From Lachnospiraceae bacterium (GTDB lineage: Bacteria > Bacillota > Clostridia > Lachnospirales > Lachnospiraceae), in NCBI GenBank assembly GCA_910574965.1, contig CAJTDB010000001.1, positions 191,092 to 255,091 on the forward strand: a stretch of 64,000 nt of DNA. The letters are read 5' to 3'. The notes beneath the pieces are model-generated. The model ran no database searches. It was not told the origin of the DNA and saw only the letters and a program-made list of their open reading frames with translations. Each line of letters opens with the position of its first letter. The stretch's first letter is position 1. This document shows positions 17,775 through 26,763 of the stretch, piece after piece. Both the position numbers and the translations under genes were made by a program.

Positions 17775-19346
17775 CTAGTTTTTCTCATACTTTTCAATTA
17801 TGCATTCATGCCCTTTTTTCTCATCATAATTGATTCCTACAAGAAGGATTTCCCCCGTATATCCTTCAATCCAGGATGCATATTCCTGTTCTTTTATCTG
17901 CCGAAGAGCGCCTTTGGCAGATTTTTTCCATTTTAGTTCAACTACCAGTGCAGGACAGTCTACATCCCGTCTGGGAAGATAGGCCACATCTGCAAATCCC
18001 CTGCCGGAAGGCAGTTCCATAATGGGATTCATATAATAGGCTTTGGCACTATAATAAGCCATTAAAATCGTACAGGTAAGCGAATTTTCATTATGATACT
18101 GAAGCATAGAAGCTGTCTCTTGATGAATAGCCGCTACACCTTCTGCTACAGCTTTTCCATTCAATGCCCATGTATTTTTCAGAAGTTCTTCTGACCGGCT
18201 CAATGCCTGTGCCAGACCGCTCCATCCTGGACCATCTACTGCAGTCAAAAATTCCTGTGCGATCTCTTGATTAGGGATAAACACATCCTGAGCATGACTG
18301 TCATAGGTCAGATAGCCCAAATGGACCAGAAGCGTAAGTACCTCGTCTCTGGTGTGAAAAGTTGTCATATCATTTTGAAAGCCACGGGGATTGATTCTGC
18401 AGCGCCCATTCCCAAGCATACAAATGACCGATTCCCTAAGACCATCAAAGTTCATGTCAATATAGACTTTCAAAGCTTCATACGTTTCCGTACCGGACCA
18501 GTAGCTTTGGAAATCCCTGTTTTCCATCAGCTCGGTCACAGCCTGGGGATTATAAATATGCTGTTCGCCAAGAAGATAGCCATCATACCATTTCCGGGTT
18601 TTTTCATAATCTACATGATAATTTTCACAGAGTTCCTGCACTTCAGATTCAGTAAAACCAAAACAGTCAGCAATCTTTCCTGGCTTCAGCATGGAAAACT
18701 CTCTGAAAATATTAATTGCGGAATGCTCACCATACTTTTTAATAGGAAGGATTCCAGTCATATAGGCCAGATCTACATATTCACATCCTTTAAAAAGTCC
18801 CCTGAGGAAGTCCAGATAGCTTTTCTGAATATCCTGTCTGTCTTTGGCCAGGCGAAATACACAATCCCATTCGTCAATGATAAAAATAAAACCTTCTCCT
18901 GTTTTTGCGTAAATCTGTTCCAGGACCCCAGGAAGTCCATAGAATCCCTCCTGAAAGCAGCCGCCATATTCTTCCCGCAGTTCCTGAATTACCATTTCCT
19001 GCATTTTATCTATAAAAATATCCAAATGAGATTTGGAAAATAAAAAACGCTGTATATCCAGCCGAATTACATTGTGTTTGTTTAAATGTTTTTTATAAGA
19101 AGCATGTTCTTCGATTTTAAGACCAGAAAAGAGCGCCGCAGAATCACATCCCCGGCTGTAGTATGCAGACAGCATATTTGCACCCATGGATTTTCCAAAA
19201 CGTCTTGGCCGGCTAACACAGATATAGCGTTTCTCTGTCCGATAAGCTTTATTCAGCTCTGCTATCAACATACTTTTATCCACATAGATATCAGAAAAAC
19301 GTGCCATTTCGAACAACGTGTTTCTGGGATTTAGGTAGTAATTCAT
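17775..19346 (-). CDS. AAA-ATPase-like / PD-(D/E)XK nuclease-superfamily protein
   Basis: A 523-residue protein of the widespread AAA-ATPase-like plus PDDEXK_9 type. The N-terminal ATPase has a variant P-loop RPRRFGKS near residue 45 and a Walker-B-like FIIDEWD near 155. The C-terminal domain shows VAYLPRRDVDCPALVVELKWKKSAKGALRQI, the D...ELK nuclease-fold core. Function is unknown; these are often multicopy in gut Firmicutes and Bacteroidetes. It has its own promoter (19474-19502) and GGAG before the ATG. A longer paralogue is at 20999-22726. Its place at the junction of the two convergent cassettes is notable, but no role in glycan synthesis follows. Confidence 0.85.
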   Translation of the reverse strand: MNYYLNPRNTLFEMARFSDIYVDKSMLIAELNKAYRTEKRYICVSRPRRFGKSMGANMLSAYYSRGCDSAALFSGLKIEEHASYKKHLNKHNVIRLDIQRFLFSKSHLDIFIDKMQEMVIQELREEYGGCFQEGFYGLPGVLEQIYAKTGEGFIFIIDEWDCVFRLAKDRQDIQKSYLDFLRGLFKGCEYVDLAYMTGILPIKKYGEHSAINIFREFSMLKPGKIADCFGFTESEVQELCENYHVDYEKTRKWYDGYLLGEQHIYNPQAVTELMENRDFQSYWSGTETYEALKVYIDMNFDGLRESVICMLGNGRCRINPRGFQNDMTTFHTRDEVLTLLVHLGYLTYDSHAQDVFIPNQEIAQEFLTAVDGPGWSGLAQALSRSEELLKNTWALNGKAVAEGVAAIHQETASMLQYHNENSLTCTILMAYYSAKAYYMNPIMELPSGRGFADVAYLPRRDVDCPALVVELKWKKSAKGALRQIKEQEYASWIEGYTGEILLVGINYDEKKGHECIIEKYEKN

Positions 19347-19473
19347 AGACTTGTGCTCCTCGCTGAGATAAATGTTCCCAAGGTCTTTTTGCCTATCAGG
19401 GCATACAGCGCTCCTTTTCTCATGATAAAGTAATTCCGCTGGCAGAACATTGAGTATTTTTATAGCTATATTT

Positions 19474-19502
19474 ATTGTATCATGAGATATTCAGCTTCAC
19501 AA
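19474..19502 (-). promoter_or_regulatory. Promoter of the AAA-ATPase-like gene
   Basis: On the minus strand, TTGTGA (19497-19502) and TACAAT (19474-19479) are separated by 17 bp, about 130 bases upstream of the ATG at 19346. Confidence 0.6.
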
Positions 19503-19544
19503 GGCGTTTTGGGGTTTTCGCTGTAAGGAATTGTTCAAAAAAAC

Positions 19545-19573
19545 TTGTGATTTTATTCAATAAATACTATACT
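19545..19573 (+). promoter_or_regulatory. Promoter toward the acyltransferase
   Basis: TTGTGA (19545-19550) and TATACT (19568-19573) with a 17-bp spacer, pointing right toward the transposase remnant and the acyltransferase at 19836. It diverges from the ATPase promoter. This would let the acyltransferase be expressed whatever the cassette state. Confidence 0.6.
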
Positions 19574-19586
19574 GTTTTCATGAAGA

Positions 19587-19820
19587 TAGTGCACGCAAAT
19601 CGATAAAATCAATTTAATATTGCCGCATTTTGATGAACGCCTTAAGCGGATTTATCCTGCTTCAGAAGCAGATGACTTGGGGAGGGGCAAAGAGATAAGC
19701 GAGCTTCTCGGCATCCATCAAAATACATTGATTGCTGGCAGACAGGAGCCTGTTAGTGGTGAATGGAACTACACCATTATGCCACATATTATTTTTGAAC
19801 AGTTCTTAATCGTGCGCTAA
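19587..19820 (+). pseudogene. Fragment of an ISAzo13-like transposase N-terminus
   Basis: The open frame from about 19590 reads FDERLKRIYPASEADDLGRG, then EISELLGIHQNTLIAGRQE. This matches the pattern I know from the N-terminus of ISAzo13-family transposases (RR-YAASEA-LGRGG-...-TGI-TI--G--E). It ends at 19820, and nothing of the catalytic domain follows. No ATG or ribosome site stands in front. I read it as the remnant of a lost insertion sequence. Assignment is by recalled motif only. Confidence 0.5.
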
Positions 19821-19835
19821 AGGAGTATATAGGCT

Positions 19836-20924
19836 ATGTTGTCTTTAACAAAAACAGCTAAAAACCATATCCGGCCTGAAAAAAACAGCCGAAATCGAAC
19901 GATAGATTTTATGAAGGGAATCTGTATCCTGTTTGTCATAATCACTCATTGCAATTTTTCAGAGAAAAGCAGACTCCAATATCTATTTCCATTCTGGATT
20001 GACATGGCAGTACCAGCATTTATGATTCTTTCAGGCTATGTGAATATGGCCGCTTTTAGCAGACAGAATATTTCCTGCCTGCAGGATGCCTATCATTTCC
20101 GCATTATCAAAAGCCTTACCCGGTTCACAATTCCTTACATTATATTCTATATTGCCGAATTACTTTTGGCTCGGCATTTTAATACTTTTTCATTATCTGG
20201 CTTTGGATTTCGGGCATTTCTTACAGGAGGAACGGGACCTGGCAGTTATTATTACCCCATTATGATGCAGTTTGTACTCATTTTTCCTCTGATATTTATT
20301 TTGATCGAAAAGTATAATTCATTGGGACTTATTTGGGGGGGGGTAATTAATATATCATTTGAACTATTACAACATGCATATGGTCTTAATGAGGAGTGTT
20401 ATCGTCTGCTTATATTTCGGTATTTGTTCCTGATTTTCTTTGGGGCTTTTCTATATAAAAACAAGGAACGGGAGATAAAATTACGGTGGGGAATCATCTC
20501 AGTCGTGACGGGGACACTATTTATTCTGGCAACTCAATACAAAGGATATGAACCTCTTATCATTATTTATTGGAAAGGTACATCATTATTTGCTTCTTTA
20601 TTCATAATCCCGATTCTGAGTATTATCATTAAAAAGGCCAATTTAAAATGTGTGTTGGTGGAGTTATTTGGAAAGGCATCCTTTCATATATGTCTTGTTC
20701 AGATAATATTCTATGTCTTTTTTGCAGAATATTTTTATAGTCTATATGATAATAGATTTTTACACCTCATAATTGCACTTACCATATGCTTGTCTACAGG
20801 TTGCTTGTTTTGGGTCGTGGAACAGGGACTAAACAAATGGATTGTTCAAAAAGAAAAACATATATTTGATAAGATCATGAATATGCGTTTGTCAGAAAAG
20901 CTTGACAACTGGCTTTTGAAATAG
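19836..20924 (+). CDS. Acyltransferase family 3 (sugar O-acetyltransferase), phase-variable, in frame
   Basis: A 362-residue membrane acyltransferase with about 10 hydrophobic segments. The N-terminal RNRTIDFMKGICILFVIITHC carries the family's catalytic-region histidine, followed by IDMAVPAFMILSGYVN. It probably O-acetylates a polysaccharide residue. A G9 tract at 20335-20343 encodes part of IWGGV; the present length keeps the full frame (ON). Gain or loss of one base would truncate it at mid-length. AAAGGAG is 10 bases before the ATG, and its own promoter lies upstream (19545-19573). Confidence 0.85.
   Translation: MLSLTKTAKNHIRPEKNSRNRTIDFMKGICILFVIITHCNFSEKSRLQYLFPFWIDMAVPAFMILSGYVNMAAFSRQNISCLQDAYHFRIIKSLTRFTIPYIIFYIAELLLARHFNTFSLSGFGFRAFLTGGTGPGSYYYPIMMQFVLIFPLIFILIEKYNSLGLIWGGVINISFELLQHAYGLNEECYRLLIFRYLFLIFFGAFLYKNKEREIKLRWGIISVVTGTLFILATQYKGYEPLIIIYWKGTSLFASLFIIPILSIIIKKANLKCVLVELFGKASFHICLVQIIFYVFFAEYFYSLYDNRFLHLIIALTICLSTGCLFWVVEQGLNKWIVQKEKHIFDKIMNMRLSEKLDNWLLK
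20335..20343 (+). repeat. G9 tract in acyltransferase (in frame)
   Basis: Nine G residues within codons for Trp-Gly-Gly-Val of the acyltransferase 19836-20924. Present length leaves the gene open. Confidence 0.8.
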
Positions 20925-20998
20925 TTTCTTCCGGGAGCGATTATCCTGACCGCCGATACCGTCATGCTTTTCCATATTTATTTAATGAAAGCAGATAT

Positions 20999-22726
20999 TC
21001 AATCCTTTCCTGTACATTCGTAAGGGACTGATTGCCCATGAAATATCCGATATGGAGAAGCAGCCTCCTTCAGCACTTCCATCTCACACACATGATGCTT
21101 CGTCTGCCGGTCATATGCAATTCCGACTGCTAGTATTCGTCCGGTAAATTTCTGCACTTCCCCCATCCGCGGAGCAAACCGGAGTACATACTGTTTTTCT
21201 TTAATCTGCCGGAGGGCTTCCTGCGCCGTATGATCTACTTTCAGTTCCAAAATAATGCCGTCTGCAGACAAATCATACTCCGGATAAAAGATAAAATCCA
21301 CATATCCTGTCCCGGCTTTGTCTTCACGTTCCATCCGGTAATGATCCCGTGCGGATAAATAGCATAGATTGACAATGGCTGTCAGTTCCGCTTCATTATT
21401 ATAATGCAGCAGCGGTGTTTCTGAATTATGGGCATATTCCAGAATCCTGCACATAGTTCTGGTATCCATTGCCAGCGTAGCCTGCAGCATTTTTTCCGAC
21501 TCTCTGGCAAGGCGATGGACATATCCAAGAGAGGGCTCTTTTTGCAGCATATAGGCAAACTTCTCCATCAGTTCTCGATTTGGGATTGACACGAAACCGT
21601 TTTCAAAGTTTAAAAAACCATAGACAACCATTGCAGAGAAGATCTCATCCTTTGTCTGAAGGTTCATGGAAGTAGCAGCGTACTCCCGGACCTTGGACGG
21701 AACAGACACTCCGGACACCATCAGCGCGAGATCGTCCCGAACGGCATCTGCATTTCCTTTAATGTAATAAAACAATTCGTCATACGGGCCGGAACTGGTC
21801 CAGTAGTTTCCAAGATTGTTGTTGGTCAGCGAGAGCACCACTGATCGAGGATTGTAGACCCGTCCGCCTCTTTTGGTCTTATACCCGTCATACCAGATCC
21901 GAAGCCCATCTCTTGTAACGTGTTCTTCCGGGAAATCCAGGTTCTGATACCGCTCAAAAAGAAGATCAACTTCCGCATCCGTGAAGCCGAACTGAGCAGA
22001 AAAGCGTTCCTCTGAAGCCATCGTATATTCGGAAAACATATTCAGCTCCGAACCGCTGGAATATTTGGCAATCGGAAGTATTCCAGTCATATAAGCCAGC
22101 TCCACATAGGGCTGATCTTTTAGAAGATTACTCAGAAAATCAATGTAAGCAGCTTTGTCTGCATCTGTGATAAAATTCCGATGAAAAATAAAATCCCATT
22201 CATCCAGCACGAAAATAAATTTTTCTCCGCTGCCAAATTCGATAATACTGTTCAATGCATCCCATAACGCATCCTCTCTGTCCAAATGCAGTTCCGGGAA
22301 TTCCCGGCTCAAATCTTCCAAAAGCCGTCTTTTGATCCGGGAAATATACTGTGCATAAGTAGTACACTCATCGGGCATTTCATTGAACATAATGTGTATT
22401 ACATGGTGCTGGTTCAAGTGTTCTTCAAACCAGCGGCATCCGGATGCATACAGGCCATCAAAGAGTTCGTGGCTGTCAATATTCTTTTCAAAATAAGAAG
22501 CAATCATATTGGCTGCTACCGTTTTCCCGAAGCGCCGGGGCCTTGTGATACATATATATTTCTGACTCTTTTTCCCAAATACAGCCGAATCATATGAAGA
22601 GACTTCTCCTGATCCCAGCAAAGAAACCAGTTCTTTTAAAATACTGCTCTTATCTATATAATATGTGGAAAATCGCTCTTCCTGAAATAACAGATACGGT
22701 TTTTTGCTATTTAGATAAAATCCCAT
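20999..22726 (-). CDS. AAA-ATPase-like / PD-(D/E)XK nuclease-superfamily protein (second copy)
   Basis: A 575-residue paralogue of 17775-19346 with the same order: ATPase domain with variant P-loop RPRRFGKT near residue 62, Walker-B-like FVLDEWD near 175, ELAYMTGILPIAKYSSGSELN, and a C-terminal nuclease-fold domain with VDFIFYPEYDLSADGIILELK. It also has an insertion near residue 35 (SLLGSGEVSSYDSAVF) that the first copy lacks. Function unknown. The two copies differ enough to be old paralogues rather than a recent duplication. Confidence 0.85.
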   Translation of the reverse strand: MGFYLNSKKPYLLFQEERFSTYYIDKSSILKELVSLLGSGEVSSYDSAVFGKKSQKYICITRPRRFGKTVAANMIASYFEKNIDSHELFDGLYASGCRWFEEHLNQHHVIHIMFNEMPDECTTYAQYISRIKRRLLEDLSREFPELHLDREDALWDALNSIIEFGSGEKFIFVLDEWDFIFHRNFITDADKAAYIDFLSNLLKDQPYVELAYMTGILPIAKYSSGSELNMFSEYTMASEERFSAQFGFTDAEVDLLFERYQNLDFPEEHVTRDGLRIWYDGYKTKRGGRVYNPRSVVLSLTNNNLGNYWTSSGPYDELFYYIKGNADAVRDDLALMVSGVSVPSKVREYAATSMNLQTKDEIFSAMVVYGFLNFENGFVSIPNRELMEKFAYMLQKEPSLGYVHRLARESEKMLQATLAMDTRTMCRILEYAHNSETPLLHYNNEAELTAIVNLCYLSARDHYRMEREDKAGTGYVDFIFYPEYDLSADGIILELKVDHTAQEALRQIKEKQYVLRFAPRMGEVQKFTGRILAVGIAYDRQTKHHVCEMEVLKEAASPYRIFHGQSVPYECTGKD

Positions 22727-22890
22727 GCACGTATACCTTTCTTATCAAATACGATGGACATCTGTTGGAGAATGATGTTCTGTATTGATTATAAGTAAAA
22801 CGAGAGGAATGTGCAACCTTTTTTGTGTGGGGGAGGGAAGCAGGCACACTAGAACATCAAATCGCCTCGGCCGGCACACGCTTTTGGCAT

Positions 22891-23962
22891 CTATACAGCA
22901 TATTCTTTCAATATAGGAATCTTGTGAATTGTAAATGATACTATATATCCTGTTAAGAATATTAAGAGACTTAACAGCGGGACAATTATAACAGGCATAT
23001 GAAAGGATACCGCATTTAGACTCAGATATTCTTCCAGCAGCTCACGAATCAAAATATGAACCATGTATATTCCGAAACTGCAGGCAGAAAGAGATGTGAT
23101 TATTTTACGAAGTATTTTTTTATTTGCCCATTCATTGTGATATTTGAATATGTTAAATATAAAAACTGCCTGTAACAATGAAGTGATAGAGAATGCACTG
23201 TCAAAGGGTGTTTTTGCACCACGAAATAACGTCAAATATTCATTCGCACATATCCCAACAGCAAAAGAAAAGACGCCGAGAAAAAGAATCATTCTTTGCT
23301 TTGTCTTACTTAATGTTATCGTATCAAAATAGTAACCAAGTATAAAATATCCGGTGAATCCAAGAAAGAATTCCAAGCTCATTGTATCTATGTTGCCAAA
23401 TATTTTTGATACTCCTGCCCTTCCTGCTATACTTGTATATGGAATAATCATATATCTTAAAGTTGGAATAAGGACAGCTACAAACAGGAATATAACAAGA
23501 TAGTATCGAATCAGTTCCGGCACTTTAATGATTTGTCTGATAAATGGTGTAATCATATATTGTCCCATTATCATCCATAAAAACCACATGTGCCAATATC
23601 CGGTGATTAAATACATTTTACAGGAATGCAAATCCAGGCCAAACACAAACCACTCAAAAAGTACATATACTGCAGTCCAGAAAATGAAAGAAGAAAACAT
23701 TCGAAGGATATTTTTTTTCCATAGTTTTCCGATTGTGACTTGTTTATCGGGGTTCAAAAAAAGTGCTCCTGAAATCATTACGAAAGAGGGAACAGCCCAT
23801 CTGACACATCCATCCCAGATGATTAAAACTGGTTTATACCCCCCCCCCGATAAATTTCGATGTCACATGCAGGATGATAATTGCATACGTTGCAGTTATT
23901 CGGATTAAATCCAGATAGTATTTTCTGTTTTTCAATATTATATTTTCTTCTGATTTTGTCAT
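22891..23962 (-). CDS. Acyltransferase family 3, phase-variable and out of frame (OFF) here
   Basis: Membrane O-acyltransferase interrupted by a 10-base homopolymer (C10 at 23839-23848, G10 on the coding strand). From the ATG at 23960-23962 the frame gives YYLDLIRITATYAIIILHV, then SKFIGGGV and a stop. In the next frame the protein continues YKPVLIIWDGCVRWAVPSFVMISGALF and on for 295 codons to 22891. With nine Gs the two parts join as a normal 356-residue acyltransferase. So the gene looks intact apart from the tract, and switched off in this assembly. It is the last gene of cassette 2. A basecall or polymerase-stutter error in the tract is the alternative. Confidence 0.85.
23839..23848 (-). 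repeat. C10 tract (G10 on coding strand), out of frame
   Basis: Ten C residues on the plus strand. One fewer restores the acyltransferase reading frame. Confidence 0.85.
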
Positions 23963-24035
23963 TTGTTTCTGTCCAATAATATGTAAGTAATAGGTATTTG
24001 CCGGTTATATTATACTTTTTAAAGAAATTTTCCCA

Positions 24036-24239
24036 TCAATAACTAAACGGGGAAAACAGATAATACTCCGTTTTCATTAAAAAAAATACTATTTGTTTAG
24101 TCAATTCGTTCACTTCATATATGCTTAATATAATTCCCGGTAGCCATTTCAATACTCCAGGATCACTTAACACGAAAAATATATAAATATTATAAAGCTC
24201 ATAAATAAAATGTAAAATGGTATTATTGTAATATATCAT
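24036..24239 (-). CDS. Small unrecognised ORF overlapping the pseG stop
   Basis: A 67-codon frame whose ATG overlaps the pseG stop (ATGA), a geometry that favours translational coupling. The product is hydrophobic and aromatic-rich (HFIYELYNIYIFFVLSD). I do not recognise it. Between it and the acyltransferase only about 70 bases remain. It may be the remnant of a lost gene or chance. Confidence 0.25.
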   Translation of the reverse strand: MIYYNNTILHFIYELYNIYIFFVLSDPGVLKWLPGIILSIYEVNELTKQIVFFLMKTEYYLFSPFSY

Positions 24240-25270
24240 TTATATAACATATGGCATATTTCATGAGCTATACGTTGTGCACCTTTTCCGTCTATTTTTC
24301 TCCTCATAATCGAAGATGTACGTTCTCGATACTCAATTTTCAATCTTTCTTCTTTTAAAATTTCGATTATTTTCTCAGAAACCAGATCAAATCGCAAATC
24401 GCCTGCGTACTCCATCAGCCCTTCTTCATAAAATGATCTCGCATTTTCCATTTGGTTATCTGCAATAACATAAAGAATGGTTGGGGTTCCTGCTGCGCAT
24501 AATTCATATGAAACTACTCCTGCTGATGATATTGCGACGTCTGACGCAAGCATATAATCTTCAATATTCTCTACTGCATTATAGAAATAGAACTTGGATA
24601 TTCCAGAAAACTCACTGATTAATTTATCATATTCATTATAATATCTTCCGCATATAACGTGAATTTTTTCTAATTCCTCAAATATGGCACTGTTCCATAG
24701 TTGTTTTGAAAAATCCCGCAGAAAACCATGATGGTCTGTTCCGCCAGATAAAATAAGTAATTCTTTTATCTGGGGGGCTATATTTTTAGCCGGGAGTTTG
24801 GAAAAAACAGTCCGTAAAGGTGAATATTTAGGACCCAGCAGGAGTTTTACATTAGATGAGTATCTATTTTCCAGTTCAAATTTCTGATAATAATTTGCAT
24901 AGCAGATGAGCATATCTATTTCAAAAACATCTTTTCCATAATCATCAATGTATATTATTTTCGTCGACTTATGTATCTTATGAAAATATTTTTTTGTTAC
25001 ATAATAAGAATCAACAAGTAATATTTCTATTTCATATTTTTCAATCGCCTGTTGAAGTAGTTCTATTTCATCTTCCATATACATCCAACTGGAATTTAAA
25101 GAATAAAGCTCATATCCCTTTTGATTAATGAATGATTTTGCAAAATTATCCGCTGAGATAAAAAGAGAATCCACCCCTGTCGCCTTCAACATTTCCGCTA
25201 TTGCCAGGCACCTCATGATATGCCCGGTAGCTATTATTTCGTTAGCATCTACTCTGATCCCTATTTTCAT
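24236..25270 (-). CDS. pseG: Pseudaminic acid pathway UDP-sugar hydrolase (PseG)
   Basis: A 344-residue GT-B-fold hydrolase that removes UDP from UDP-2,4-diacetamido-trideoxy-altrose. It begins KIGIRVDANEIIATGHIMRC, the conserved PseG opening with the His of GHxMRC, and later has LLILSGGTDHHG and ISSAGVVSYELCAAGTP. I chose the ATG at 25268-25270, with GGAG 7 bases upstream, over a longer ATG start. The next open frame overlaps its stop as ATGA. It sits with PseI, PseB and PseC in cassette 2. Confidence 0.87.
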   Translation of the reverse strand: MKIGIRVDANEIIATGHIMRCLAIAEMLKATGVDSLFISADNFAKSFINQKGYELYSLNSSWMYMEDEIELLQQAIEKYEIEILLVDSYYVTKKYFHKIHKSTKIIYIDDYGKDVFEIDMLICYANYYQKFELENRYSSNVKLLLGPKYSPLRTVFSKLPAKNIAPQIKELLILSGGTDHHGFLRDFSKQLWNSAIFEELEKIHVICGRYYNEYDKLISEFSGISKFYFYNAVENIEDYMLASDVAISSAGVVSYELCAAGTPTILYVIADNQMENARSFYEEGLMEYAGDLRFDLVSEKIIEILKEERLKIEYRERTSSIMRRKIDGKGAQRIAHEICHMLYK

Positions 25271-25305
25271 CCGCATTCTCCGATCAATCATCCTTAAATG
25301 TTTTA

Positions 25306-25965
25306 TCAACGCATAAAATCAAAACAATTTTTTTCACGTAATTTTATACTTTTTACTGGTACAACAACTTCATATTCAGATGTATTCTCTGACACATATG
25401 CCCCTGCTCCAATTAAGCTGTAATCAGCCATTGATATATTGTTTTTTAATGTTGCATTCGTTCCAATAAAACAATGATTTCCGATTTTTACATATCCGCT
25501 GGAGGATGCTCCAGGAGCAATGCAGTTAAAATTCCCTAATATGTTATGATGTTGTACCTGTGCCGTTGCCCAGAATACATTTCCATTCCCTATTTTAGAA
25601 AATGGAGCAAGAACACAATTTTGCATGATAATGTTCCCGTGACCAAGGCTTGCATTTGTCAAATTAGCTGTATTGCTAATAACGTTATCAAAAAAGAATC
25701 CCTTTTTCGATAATTCATATTGTAAACGCTCCCGTGTCTGATACATATCATGTGCTTCATATCCCAGAGATACTGCATAGTCAGATGGCTTATAATAGCG
25801 CTCAGCTTCTTCATAAGGGATAACTGGTCGGCCGCAATATACCTCCATATCAAGATATTTTTTATTTACCATATATGCCTCGACATTTCTCTGCATTTCC
25901 TCTTCGATAATATATCTTATAATATCTGCAAAGTCACCTTTTCCAAAGATAATAAAATCTCTCAT
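25306..25965 (-). CDS. NeuD/PglD-type hexapeptide acetyltransferase
   Basis: A 219-residue protein with an N-terminal PglD-like domain (MRDFIIFGKGDFADII) and a C-terminal left-handed beta-helix of hexapeptide repeats (ASLGHGNIIMQNCVLAPFSKIGNGN, VKIGNHCFIGTNATLKNN). The start at 25963-25965 follows GGAG at good spacing; the longer frame runs into the upstream gene. In the pseudaminic pathway an acetyl-CoA N-acetyltransferase step (PseH) is needed and no GNAT-type PseH is seen here, so this enzyme may take that role. Modification of the finished sugar is the alternative. Confidence 0.78.
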   Translation of the reverse strand: MRDFIIFGKGDFADIIRYIIEEEMQRNVEAYMVNKKYLDMEVYCGRPVIPYEEAERYYKPSDYAVSLGYEAHDMYQTRERLQYELSKKGFFFDNVISNTANLTNASLGHGNIIMQNCVLAPFSKIGNGNVFWATAQVQHHNILGNFNCIAPGASSSGYVKIGNHCFIGTNATLKNNISMADYSLIGAGAYVSENTSEYEVVVPVKSIKLREKNCFDFMR

Positions 25966-25978
25966 TCGCGTTCTCCGA

Positions 25979-26740
25979 TTAGTCTCTGTCTGCAAAAAAT
26001 TCTTTTCGGTATTCTTTACAAGTGTAATTCTGATGTTTTCCACTGCAAATGATTTTTAATGCATCATGAAAACCGACATTAAATAACAGATCATAAATAC
26101 CGATATACGGGATAAATGTTTGACCCTGCTGAGGATATGTTGGGTGTTCATAATTTAAATATAACAAAGAAATTCCTTGCCTGGAAAACGCACCGCCTGC
26201 ATTGTCCTTTTCAATATATACTGCTGACCCTTGTGCCGAAAGATAAGTGTCAGCACCTAAATACCGGCATATTTCAACAAGCAAATCATCCTTATGACCG
26301 TTCATATGGAATTTGCTTGATTGATAAAATTTGGTATTAATTCCAATTTTTCTGCATATTTCAGAAATCAATGTCATATTCAGACTTCCAATGGAAGTAT
26401 ATGCTTTGAAGTACAAAGGTTCTAAAAAATCAATAACCTCTTTAAAAAAAGAACTTTTTCTGTATGCCTGTCTTATGTTCTCTAAATGATTATTCTTCCA
26501 TGTTTCGTTTGCATAAGGAGTATTATTTATCATGCGTTCGCTTCTTGCATGCGACTTATCAATAGGAATTGTCAATACTCGCTCCTGATTATTCTCTTTG
26601 ATCTTATTACGTACCTGCCAGCTCCGTCCTACTAATTGAACACTGTCAAGAAACACAAATTCATCGACCTGTTCAATCATAGAAAAATAGCCTATCCAGG
26701 GCATATATGTAGGCTGCATAATAGCAATTATTTTTTTCAT
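25979..26740 (-). CDS. WbqC-family protein
   Basis: A 253-residue protein with the conserved opening IAIMQPTYMPWIGYFSMIEQVDEFVFLDSVQ of the WbqC family, and the later RVLTIPIDKS and YLSAQGSAVYIE stretches. These occur in many O-antigen and nonulosonate loci; an exact reaction is not established in what I know. GGAG lies 5 bases before the ATG. It is between PseI and the acetyltransferase, so a role in forming or modifying the pseudaminic acid derivative is likely. Confidence 0.85.
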   Translation of the reverse strand: MKKIIAIMQPTYMPWIGYFSMIEQVDEFVFLDSVQLVGRSWQVRNKIKENNQERVLTIPIDKSHARSERMINNTPYANETWKNNHLENIRQAYRKSSFFKEVIDFLEPLYFKAYTSIGSLNMTLISEICRKIGINTKFYQSSKFHMNGHKDDLLVEICRYLGADTYLSAQGSAVYIEKDNAGGAFSRQGISLLYLNYEHPTYPQQGQTFIPYIGIYDLLFNVGFHDALKIICSGKHQNYTCKEYRKEFFADRD

Positions 26741-26763
26741 TACATCTCCATTTTGAAAGTAAA

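Noticed and set aside
24771-24776. G6 run in pseG, with similar C6/G6 runs at 11959, 14893 and 37310
   Set aside because: Six bases is too short for strong slippage, and all are in frame in genes that look intact.
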